NCBI GenBank assembly: GCA_003640385.1
Contig: RCAB01000660.1
Span: 1 to 28,486, forward strand
Origin: Setaria digitata
Taxonomy: Eukaryota > Nematoda > Chromadorea > Rhabditida > Setariidae
Length of the DNA: 28,486 nucleotides
Direction: 5' to 3'
Of the stretch, positions 21,266-28,486 are shown piece after piece. Made by a program: the position numbers and the translations under genes. Position 1 is the stretch's first letter. Every line of letters starts with the position of its first letter. The notes beneath the pieces were generated by a model, which was not told where the DNA came from, ran no database searches, and saw only the letters and a program-made list of their open reading frames with translations.

Positions 21266-22655
21266 CTGAAATAAAATTTTTCAATACTGCAGGTAGCTTT
21301 TGGAGAAATAAGGAAATGAATTATGGCAGATATTCAACTTTATTAAAGTTTTTATTTTTTGGGTACGGGGGTAGTATATTAATATCAGACATGACTGTAA
21401 GTATACGTAACACAGAAAAACTCTGTTTGCACCAACCTCAGAAAATGCATATAAAAATGATGTTANCTTTTGGGTACGGGGGTAGTATATTAATATCAGA
21501 CATGACTGTAAGTATCCGCAGTATACGTAATACAGAAAAACTCTGTTTGCACCAACCTCAGAAAATGCATATAAAAATGATGTTATACATTTAGCAAAGA
21601 ACAGACAATTTAAAAATGCCTAGTTTTCTTCTTCCCCCACAAACATTTGAAAATGTTATCATTTCCCATAATGAATGGCAAAAAAAAAAAAAAAACACAA
21701 AATGGCATACACAACAGACAAGCTAACAGAATAAAAAGTGTTTACTTCCATTCTGTTCCAAATCTGAATTTGCTAATTGTTCGCACTTATCAAAAAATGT
21801 TGCAGGACAGAAAACAACCATCAAAAAAAGCACCTATACATACACCCTTACACCCCTTTTTTTGCCTGGGCAAATACATTTCTGAAGCAGAAAAAAAACT
21901 TTTGTATTACTAAAAGATCCATCTCAACATCTTCAACTAGATTTTCAGGGGTTTCCGGAAACAGAATATTTCCGTTAGAAATCTTAAAACAATAATAGCC
22001 TTCACCATCTTGACTGACCCCTCCACACTCCCGTGTTTTTAATTCTATAGAATATATCATGATACGATATCACTACTTTGTAAAATGTATCTTACAATAT
22101 GCTGGTGCTTCTCATCACATTATGTGTTAGACTCACGATTCACACCTTGTGTTTAAAATAAGGAATGGTGGGTTCTTACTTTTTTGACAAATCCAACAGA
22201 TGAGTTGCACTTTCATCTTCATTCTCATCGTCACCATCATTCATTCCGCTTTCATCGTCTTCTAGACCAATATCGACATAACGAGAAGTAGAATATGTAT
22301 CTGAGGCCGGTATTTCATTTGATGCATGTAACATCATAGAGCTCTCTGCTAGCTTCGGTTCTTTTGTCCATTCCGGATCGTTTGTGAACATTGGAAATCT
22401 AAAATCTCATAGGAACATATTTTTGGAAAAAAGTTTCATCATAAAATTAAAAGCAAAGAATGAGTATTGTTAAGAGTGACCTTTTCTGCTCATCACGTGC
22501 TCTTCTTAACAAATGCAGAATTAATAAATTACGATGCAACTTTGCACCACCCCGTTCACTTTTCGCATTGACCATTTTAGCACATGAAAGACGAATTAAA
22601 CGATTACACACTTCGGTTTCAATGATTTCATCAACATCACTAACTGGAGGCATTT
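20572..22655 (-). CDS. immediate early response (IER2/IER5) family protein, four exons
   Basis: Minus-strand gene with exons 22655-22481, 22398-22180, 22013-21900 and 21265-20572. All junctions are in phase 2 and the predicted product is 399 residues. In vertebrates IER2/IER5 are rapidly induced nuclear regulators. The N-terminal IER domain (about residues 17-57) reads LSCAKMVNAKSERGGAKLHR then NLLILHLLRRARDEQK, matching the family's KMY.SR.QRGG..LH..L..SLVLR.AR. Further features are an acidic Ser/Asp/Glu segment in exon 2, a second acidic Ser-rich run at about 286-311, a basic nuclear-localisation-like cluster HRRKRK (about 322-327), and a C-terminal LTGLISVFNSGLS (about 349-361) resembling the conserved C-terminal motif of IER2/IER5. 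An acceptor two bases before the ATG suggests trans-splicing or a 5' UTR intron. The domain call is strong; exon 3 has weak splice sites. Confidence 0.82.
21266..21899 (-). other. IER intron 3 with N-joined duplication
   Basis: Intron of about 630 bases whose real length is uncertain, because it contains a duplicated block of about 110 bases joined by a single N at 21466. There are A-runs near 21,680 and 21,891. No coding signal is seen. Confidence 0.6.
21357..21585. repeat. direct duplication around N at 21466 (assembly junction)
   Basis: 21357-21465 (109 bases) recurs as 21468-21585 (118 bases). The second copy differs by a 9-base insertion (CCGCAGTAT) and one C/T change. A lone N separates the copies. 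Confidence 0.9.
21900..22013 (-). CDS. IER exon 3 (boundaries tentative)
   Basis: Encodes QDGEGYYCFKISNGNILFPE and then an acidic stretch. The acceptor GGGGTCAG and the donor AAAA then GTTTTT are weak. They are the pair I found that keeps phase with exons 2 and 4. A stronger donor (TTA then GTAATA after 21911) would break the frame into exon 4. Confidence 0.55.
22180..22398 (-). CDS. IER exon 2, acidic linker
   Basis: The acceptor GAGATTTTAG and the perfect donor AAAAAA then GTAAGA bracket 219 bases. The exon joins exon 1 as ARDEQK-RFPMFTNDPEW and encodes a disordered acidic segment (DDESGMNDGDDENEDES). Confidence 0.8.
22481..22655 (-). CDS. IER exon 1 with start codon and IER domain
   Basis: The ATG (22653-22651) sits two bases after an AG acceptor (GAAGATTTACAG, read on the minus strand). 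Here 57 codons plus two bases encode MPPVSDVDEIIETEVCN and then the IER domain with SERGGAKLHRNLLILHLLRR. The donor is AAAAG then GTCACT. A UTR or leader is probably spliced on at the acceptor. Confidence 0.85.
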
Positions 22656-22672
22656 CTGTAAATCTTCAAAAG
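22654..22672 (-). promoter_or_regulatory. splice acceptor just before IER start (candidate trans-splice site)
   Basis: On the minus strand the sequence reads TTTGAAGATTTACAG and then AA and ATG. An acceptor immediately before a start codon is typical of spliced-leader addition in nematodes. A cis-spliced 5' UTR intron would look the same. Confidence 0.5.
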
Positions 22673-23373
22673 TTTTAAAATAATCAATTTCAAAATGATC
22701 AACGCACAGAATCAGCCCCGACGAGACATAGCAGGATGAGATTAGCTGGAAAGTTTAGTTTTGCACCTGATAAATGGTAAGTGAAGACTTAAGCAACAGA
22801 GGTACACAAAGAGAGGAACGGAGTCGTGAGAAAGGAAATGGTGCTAACTTCTAAATAATGCGCATAAGCAATTACTCTGCGGCGATTCGACGACTGAAAA
22901 AAGGAAGGATACAAGACGACTACGTGCAACCCGAGACACTGAATCTTAAGCTTAGAACTCACACGCATCCAGAAATCAGCGCATCCCACACGAGCACGTC
23001 CAGGAAAGCTCCCTGAATATTCAAAGTCAAAATGTAAAGGAATGTGTCCTGCTCATCTGTCACCAACAACCCTCCCGCACTCCTTGGATTCCTTTCCACC
23101 GGAAAACAAATGAATAACTGTGAAGAGAGCGTTCGTAGCTACGAGCGAGCCACGATGGAGATCAACTCCACACGCTTCTACAAACATTGTCAAGCGTTAA
23201 GTGTCCAAAGCATACAACAGCACAGGTGAGCAATGAGCGACAACACGTCTACCTGTGCCCCTTCACAGAGTTCCGCAGTGACTAACATTTCCGATGCTAG
23301 TCCTCCCGGGAATTCCCAGTCACTTCCCATTACCCGGGCACCTCTACTTCCCCCAACCTCTCAGCGCACAACT

Positions 23374-23647
23374 CGTAGCCTACTAGTGCAACTAACCTAC
23401 GTCTAATCTNACGCTACTGAAACTCGTAGCCTACTAGTGCAACTAACCTACGTCTAATCTGATGATTGATACACTCCGTGTACTGATAACGGCACGTCAA
23501 GAACTAGTGCAACTGGTCACTGTACTCTGTTTGTNTCGTAGCCTACTAGTGCAACTAACCTACGTCTAATCTGATGATTGATAACACTCCGTGTACTGAT
23601 AACGGCACGTCAAGAACTAGTGCAACTGGTCACTGTACTCTGTTTGT
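23374..23647. repeat. three direct copies around Ns at 23410 and 23535 (assembly junctions)
   Basis: A unit starting TCGTAGCCTACTAGTGCAAC occurs at 23374-23409 (truncated by N), 23424-23534 (ends at the second N) and 23536-23647. The two long copies differ by a one-base indel (GATACACTCC versus GATAACACTCC). Confidence 0.9.
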
Positions 23648-23744
23648 GCCCACTTGCCAGTTGCGGAGGATGCATACGGGTGCAGTGTGTTCGTCAGAAG
23701 CTCTCTTCGTTGTGGAAAGACGCGCAAACATGCAGTAACTACCT

Positions 23745-23790
23745 GTGCGTGCGTGCCTGCGTGCGTGTGGGTGTATGTCTGTGTTGCGCG
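23745..23790. repeat. GTGC/GTGT low-complexity repeat
   Basis: Imperfect run of GTGCGTGCGTGCCTGCGTGC followed by GTGT-type units. Confidence 0.75.
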
Positions 23791-23930
23791 TCACCCGCGT
23801 GTCAGTAATTGCAATGACAGCACTCGCTCTCTTCCGTCAACAATACTATCAATAAGGGTTATAAAACAAACAAAGTAACAATAAGCAGCTCATCGATAGC
23901 ACCGCCATCAATCCGAGCCTCACACTCACC

Positions 23931-23972
23931 AACCCGACCCGCTCCGACCCGACCCGATCCAGACCCGACCCC
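23931..23972. repeat. GACCC/CCCGA short tandem repeat
   Basis: Repeated CCGACCC and CCGATCC units (AACCCGACCCGCTCCGACCC and onward). Low-complexity pyrimidine-rich minisatellite in the GC-richer region. Confidence 0.75.
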
Positions 23973-24711
23973 ACCTCCACATCTCACCCATCTGTTTCAT
24001 CACTGCCCCACCACATTCCTCTTCATGTCTGCCTTCACTATGTGTAATGTCTAACTATACGAGCTAGGACACGCCCTCCTAGCAGACAGGTTTGCGTAAC
24101 GAGTGACGAACAGACATCTTTGCACTGTGAGAAAAACAAACGTGGCAGAAACAGATGCAACAGAGAAGTAAACAAGTAAAAAGATGAGGGACGACATCCA
24201 GAGGAAGGGTGGAGAAGGAGAGGATATGCTGGGTGTTGTGGATGACTCGGTCTGAAGGAACATTCGGAGAGAGTCCACGAGAGAGTGCATGGATCGATGA
24301 ATGAGCAGACAGACAGACGAGTGAGGGAGAGAGGTGCAAGGGGAGAGAGTACATCGTAACGGATCAAAAATTACTATACGGGGCGTGACATATGGCACGA
24401 TGCCAATGCACTTTGACTTACGTCCCTTCGCCAAAAGCACTAAACGGTCGTCGGGGGCGATTGAAGAAGCAGCGAACGTAGGGTGGACGGATAACCGGAC
24501 CCGGAAAAGAGTCCTCCTTCATCACAGGTTGAGGTGGCTCAACTGAAGTGAAATGTCACACTCACACTCCTTACCACACCTCCTCCATGTTAGACGTGAT
24601 GTTCGACGGGCGGGTAATATGCGGTTTTTGTAACCTTGACTTGTGGTTTCTGTCACTTTGATTATCATTCTGGGTGCCACACTGTGTGTATAGTCGATTT
24701 GCCTAATTTGA

Positions 24712-24947
24712 TGAGATTCATTCCGAATATTGTTCTCAGAGGTTCTCCGGAAATTGGGGGATAGCAGAAGGAGGAAGGAAGTAGTTTGAAATTCCGGAAG
24801 ATGAATGAAATAGTCTGCAATTGTGAAGNGTGAGATTCATTCCGAATATTATTCTCAGAGGTTCTCCGGAAATTGGGGGATAGCAGAAGGAGAAAGGAAG
24901 TAGTTTGAAATTCCGGAAGATGAATGAAATAGTCTGCAATTGTGAAG
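24712..24947. repeat. direct duplication around N at 24829 (assembly junction)
   Basis: 24712-24828 and 24831-24947 are 117-base copies differing at two positions (ATTGT/ATTAT and GGAGGA/GGAGAA), separated by a lone N. Confidence 0.92.
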
Positions 24948-25773
24948 GATGAGTGATGTCAGGAGGTCACTCTGAAAATGCCCACGTGTGCGCATGACTT
25001 TGATTTGATATGAGACTGTCATGACGCTTCATCTTTCGTCTTCATCTTCCTGGGGAAGTATGTAGCGAAGAACGTGTTGTGAAACGGTTCCAGTTCCTCC
25101 TTTCACAGCAGTATTTACACTTATTTCAAATTTTGTCGTCTAAACAGATGACGTGAATATGACGAAGGTATGGGAAAAGAGAGTTTTGCACTAGGCTTGT
25201 TACCACGAATTATAAATATAGTGCTGCTTGGAGCAACTGATAGCAGCTTTTTGAGCACCTGCAAATTACTTGAACTGTGAGGAAAAACTTTTGTGATTTT
25301 TTGAGGTCGATGAATTTGGAGGTCCCTCATTTATTCATTAAAGAGAATAAATCGTGGAGAGAGTTGTTTAGTCGACTGAGCGATCAGCTGTATAGGTGGG
25401 AACAAAGATCAGCATAATTTCCCGCAACTACTAATTATTAGGATTTGGAAGTTCTCGATGCGTTTCTGCCTTCAGTATCACATATTCTTAATAGTGGCTG
25501 TCTTACTTCAACTTTGAGCTTTTGTTCTAATTTCCTTAAACTAACTGTATCCGGTAAAGTTCGTTAAACGATGCATTGCACCTTTTATCATCGGAATTTG
25601 ATTATTTAGTCTCCAATAAGTTAAATGTTTTAAAAAAGAATTACTGTAGTGCATTTAACATTTAAGAAAGTTGATATTTTAAATTCTGAAGGAGTTTTCG
25701 AGAACAATTTTTGCTTTTTCGTGCATAAGAAAATTTTCAATAGAGCTTGAATATCAGACTATCTTATTAATCA
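24948..25773. other. intergenic, nothing recognised
   Basis: AT-rich sequence between the IER upstream region and the small basic ORF. A minus-strand ATG-started ORF of 69 codons (25121-25330) has no distinguishing features. Confidence 0.45.
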
Positions 25774-26028
25774 ATGTCGAGAGAAGACCAGATGCCGAGG
25801 ACAGTTGATAAATGGTTGAAGTCAAAGAAAGCCAAAAAGGCCAGACATCCAAAAGTCATTTATCTTAATGCACTCTTTGGTCGGCTTTCAACAAGAATTG
25901 ATTTCGTAAATCCAAAGGAAAAGATGAAGCGGAAAAGATGTAAGCCATATTCCATTAGGCTGGAAAAAGAAAAGCTTTTCGGAACCATACTTTATCAGAT
26001 TAAAACTGTTCGGTTATTACATCGGTGA
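25774..26028 (+). CDS. small basic ORF of 84 residues, unknown
   Basis: ATG-started ORF that stands out from its AT-rich surroundings. It begins MSREDQMPRTVDKWLKSKKA, is rich in Lys/Arg, and has a second basic cluster (EKMKRKRCKP). The TGA at 26026-26028 is followed by AATAAA at 26132-26137, about 100 bases downstream, which fits a single-exon gene with a short 3' UTR. Alternatively it is an exon of a longer gene, because a good donor (AGAT then GTAAGC at about 25,940) lies inside it and exon-like segments occur further downstream. No signal peptide or membrane segment is seen, and I recognise no family. Confidence 0.4.
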   Translation: MSREDQMPRTVDKWLKSKKAKKARHPKVIYLNALFGRLSTRIDFVNPKEKMKRKRCKPYSIRLEKEKLFGTILYQIKTVRLLHR

Positions 26029-26131
26029 TACATCCGACTGTAACTGAAATTTAGATTTTAAAATGAAGTTTGATAAGTAGGGACACCTTTTTGTATTATA
26101 ATGACAGAAAGAACAAAGTATGTTGCGCATT

Positions 26132-26137
26132 AATAAA
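26132..26137 (+). terminator. candidate polyadenylation signal AATAAA
   Basis: Hexamer about 100 bases after the stop of the 25774-26028 ORF, in a TTAATAAAAAC context. Confidence 0.35.
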
Positions 26138-27230
26138 AACTTTTATTTACTCTTAATTTTTGTCACTTCTTTACTGAAGTCCACTGGAAGAGATTTGTTT
26201 AAATGAATTTAGGCTAGCCAAATCTTTTAATGCTATAACTCTTCACGGCTTCAATTTTTTGCCTTCAAGTCTGCAGATTGGTAAATCTCTTCATCCTTTC
26301 GCAGAAATGACCGAATTGCAGAAAATGACTGGAAAATGGCTCATCCCATAATGATACTTCGTCGTACAGACTTCACCAAATTCTCAATTTTTTAACAGTT
26401 TTCCAAAAACTCATGAAAAGAACAAATACAGTTTTGCCGATGTTATGCCCTATAAAATATTAGAGGAAAAAGTCTAAATATTTATTGTGCATCAAGCGCT
26501 TTTTTTTTTCTTTCGTAAAATGTAGAGGTAAATTTCAGGTATGCGTGTAAAACTTATTTGTTTAACTTCTATATAGGAAAACTTTTTTCAAAATAATTTG
26601 TTTTTTGGATTTTAACTGGAAATAAAATTTGAAGGTAGGAAAAGCAGGGATGTTGTCACCTATAACTGTATTTTAACTCAACTTCAAGCTTGATTTTTCT
26701 ATACAGAAAAGTACCGATGATGATTAAAAAATTAAAAATATTCCCGGAGTACTTCTGTTTTGTAAACACAACGAAACTTTGAAAAATTAAACTTCAGTTC
26801 TGTACTCAAGCATGGCCTATCCTCCTATCACATGATAATCCAACTGTTTTAAGTTTCATTCCTCCCTGGGACTATTACAAAATGGTTGTGAGATCAGATC
26901 GTTTCTAGATGTTAATTATAATCCTGTCGCGTTCTGTTCATGATTTTAAATTCCGTCAAGTTCTCTCTCTTTGATTCTTAGTCTTATACAAAAAAAAAAA
27001 GTATTTGCGTTAAAATTCTGTGCAATTAGATTTCATATTTCCAAGTGATGAGTGAGTTTGCCTCGAAGATATGTCAGTAGAAGATTTTTTGCTTATATCT
27101 AAAATAATTTGTCCATAGTTTCCATAAGGTTGCATAAGTTTCAACAGATATGCATGAATCGTTTGTGGTTTCAGTATTAATCTTTAAGAAGGCTTAACAA
27201 TTTAAACAATTCTTTCTTCTTTTATTCTAG
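26138..27230. other. AT-rich stretch, one weak exon candidate
   Basis: Mostly empty. A good acceptor (CATCCTTTCGCAG, ending about 26,304) opens a frame reading NDRIAENDWKMAHPIMILRR. It could be an exon of the downstream gene, but no clear donor follows. Confidence 0.3.
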
Positions 27231-27401
27231 AGAGAGATAAAAAGTGATAATAAACTGAATGATCAAAAAGTTGAAAGTTTGACTGTGAACAAATTGAAAA
27301 GATGATGAAATAACTACGGAATTATTCAATGAAGCATTATTATTTTGTAAAAAAGCATACCTATCTATTGTTTATCATTCTGATAAAGCAACTCAAATTG
27401 A
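27231..27401 (+). CDS. exon-like segment of unknown gene, apparent 1-base frameshift
   Basis: A strong acceptor (TTCTTCTTTTATTCTAG) is followed by REIKSDNKLNDQKVESLTVN then KLKR and TGA (27303-27305). If one A of the AAAA run at about 27,297-27,300 is ignored, the reading passes into the frame DDEITTELFNEALLFCKKAY and on to SDKATQIE, ending at the donor GAG then GTGAGA. Helical, charged composition on both sides of the break suggests one exon with an indel, either a sequencing error or decay. I do not recognise the family. Confidence 0.35.
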
Positions 27402-27440
27402 GGTGAGATGTAAACGGTCAAATTCCATTTATTCAAATAG

Positions 27441-27478
27441 GTAAACACAAAGCCAACAAATCAATCATTATTTCCAAG
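27441..27478 (+). CDS. possible micro-exon of the same unknown gene
   Basis: A 38-base segment between ATTCAAATAG and the donor CCAAG then GTAAGC. In phase with the preceding segment it reads VNTKPTNQSLFP, but it then leaves phase 2, which does not match the phase needed by the segment at 27561. Confidence 0.2.
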
Positions 27479-27560
27479 GTAAGCCTGATATTAGTACTTC
27501 CATACCTGTTTCGCTATTCTGTTCTTTTTATCGTTTTATCTTTCAATACTACTCTTCCAG

Positions 27561-27685
27561 ATCGTTCAAAAACTCCACTTAAAATTTCTTTCATGCCAAT
27601 CTCAGAAGTTAGTTTTTACTTTATCTTAATAAAGGGCCGAAATTATGCTACTATTCGATATCAGATGAAAGAGGCCTGGATCAAA
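27561..27685 (+). CDS. exon-like segment of unknown gene
   Basis: The acceptor ACTACTCTTCCAG and the donor ATCAAA then GTAAGA frame 125 bases. They are open for 41 codons with protein-like content: RSKTPLKISFMPISEVSFYF then IRYQMKEAWIK. It exits in phase 0, matching the open frame after the acceptor at 27769. No family recognised. Confidence 0.35.
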
Positions 27686-27741
27686 GTAAGAAAATCATAT
27701 GCTTTTGCTTCTTTAAACTTCCGATACCACTTCGTGTAGTT

Positions 27742-27958
27742 GAATAGATATCAAATCAAATATATTCAGGTATATCATATTTTATGTAACATTTGGACGC
27801 GTAATATTAATTGTAAGAACTATCGAGGACGAAGATCGTTATATTTTGGNGAATAGATATCAAATCAAATATATTCAGGTATATTATATTTTATGTAACA
27901 TTTAGACGCGTAATATTAATTGTAAGAACTATCGAGGACGAAGATCGTTATATTTTGG
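27742..27958. repeat. direct duplication around N at 27850 (assembly junction)
   Basis: 27742-27849 and 27851-27958 are 108-base copies with two differences (ATATCATA/ATATTATA and TTTGGA/TTTAGA), separated by a lone N. Confidence 0.92.
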
Positions 27959-28118
27959 AGATGAAAGAAGAAAAGGAAATAAATTTACGGAAGTGAGGAA
28001 CTCCACAACTGCTTTCAAGAGTAATAAACTAGTTAATCGAATCATTTTCGTAGCAATAAAATGCATTGAAAGAGAAACATTCATTCAGCATTCATGCAAA
28101 CATGCTGAACAAAGTTGA
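27770..28118 (+). pseudogene. terminal exon-like segment across a duplicated N junction
   Basis: The acceptor ATATTCAG ends at 27769. Copy 1 reads VYHILCNIWTRNINCKNYRG and runs to the N at 27850. Copy 2 (from 27879) has TAG at 27903-27905 where copy 1 has TGG, then stays open to TGA at 28116-28118 with a Lys/Arg-rich tail. If the duplication is collapsed in favour of copy 1, about 79 codons are open. The apparent stop may therefore be a second allele, an error or real inactivation. A donor (ATT then GTAAGA) inside offers a shorter exon. Confidence 0.25.
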
Positions 28119-28486
28119 AATCAAAATTAGAATCACAGAAAACCGGTATTTCTTCATTCCTTCTGCAACGTATTCCTCTGATCATTGTTTCTTCTTTCTT
28201 TTCTTTGAATATCTTAAGATAAATTCGCTGAATTTATTCAACAATAAAAGTTATAGAAACATAGATTACGATAAACCTAGCCAAGTTTCATTAACAACAA
28301 AGTAATAAACTTTACAGGTAGCGCCGATTCAATGAAGGATTAAGAGCTACTATTTAACAATTAACTTTGTTAAATTTATTTAAAATTTTCATCTGGTTTC
28401 TTAAATGAAAATTTCAGAATATTATCACAAGAGAAAAATGGTCATTACTCTTCAAATCTCAAGATTCTTAATTTAGATTCATCTTG
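28119..28486. other. AT-rich end of window, nothing recognised
   Basis: A + strand ORF of 79 codons (28066-28305) has low-complexity Phe/Asn/Lys content and no supporting signals. Confidence 0.4.

Larger units (their letters stand above)
22673..24650. other. GC-richer region upstream of IER gene, probable promoter side
   Basis: About 2 kb that is clearly richer in G+C and CpG than the rest of the window, directly upstream of the minus-strand IER start. ORFs occur on both strands (for example 24038-24440 minus and 23578-23878 plus). Their Cys/Ser/Leu/Arg-rich composition looks like the by-product of low-complexity GC-rich DNA. It probably holds the IER promoter and 5' UTR, but I could not single out a core promoter element. 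Confidence 0.4.

Noticed and set aside
21169..21594. Plus-strand ORF of 141 codons
   Set aside because: It runs through the N and repeats itself because of the duplicated contig end, and it is antisense to the IER gene.
23578..23878. Plus-strand Cys/Val-rich ORFs
   Set aside because: They arise from the GTGC repeat and cross an assembly junction.
24038..24440. Minus-strand ORFs of up to 129 codons
   Set aside because: All three frames are open together over GA/CT-rich low-complexity DNA. The Ser/Leu/Cys-rich content has no protein-like pattern and no splice context.
21357..27958. Repeated copies as CRISPR-like or transposon repeats
   Set aside because: Each pair is local, around a lone N, and unrelated in sequence to the others. 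There are no spacers, terminal inverted repeats or transposase.
1..28486. tRNA, rRNA or other structured RNA genes
   Set aside because: I scanned by eye for tRNA B-box-like sequences and rRNA-like GC blocks and found none. A covariance-model search would be decisive.

Overview
The window looks like nuclear DNA of a nematode, most likely a filarial or other spirurid species. It is strongly AT-rich and has many homopolymer runs. The genes are split by long T-rich introns that end in TTTCAG/TTTTAG-type acceptors. Genus assignment is inference; the two animal gene families described below are seen directly.

Left half (about 1-18,600): a single + strand gene of the TSC22/GILZ (TSC-22 domain, bun) leucine-zipper family. 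I can place six in-phase exons: 1354-1471, 2913-3073, 6792-6942, 14160-14208 (or 14235), 15348-15438 and 16186-16269, followed by the terminal exon 16508-16627. The first exon carries the conserved ERGRW.CWDFY box of long TSC22 isoforms, so the N-terminus lies upstream or in a weak exon near 481-548. An ATG at 14123, in frame with exon 4, would give a GILZ-like short isoform of about 126-135 residues. The large third intron contains a decayed minus-strand coding relic (about 11,893-12,416) with stops and a frameshift.

Middle (about 20,570-22,655): a minus-strand gene of the immediate early response (IER2/IER5) family. It has four exons, a predicted product of 399 residues, and an acceptor two bases upstream of the ATG. 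It converges tail-to-tail with the TSC22 gene. Between the two lies about 4 kb without a clear gene, apart from a doubtful 77-codon ORF at 19925-20158. Upstream of the IER gene, about 22,700-24,650 is distinctly GC-richer, holds low-complexity repeats, and is the likely promoter side.

Right end (about 25,700-28,486): a small basic ORF (25774-26028) followed by AATAAA. After it comes a cluster of exon-like segments (27231-28118) with good splice signals but inconsistent frames. I do not recognise a family there.

Assembly: five single N characters (21466, 23410, 23535, 24829, 27850) each sit between near-identical direct copies, most of them about 108-118 bp and with a few mismatches. This looks like unmerged allelic contig ends rather than biology. 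TSC22 proteins are leucine-zipper regulators and IER proteins are rapidly induced nuclear regulators in other animals. Whether the two neighbours are co-regulated here cannot be read from the sequence.
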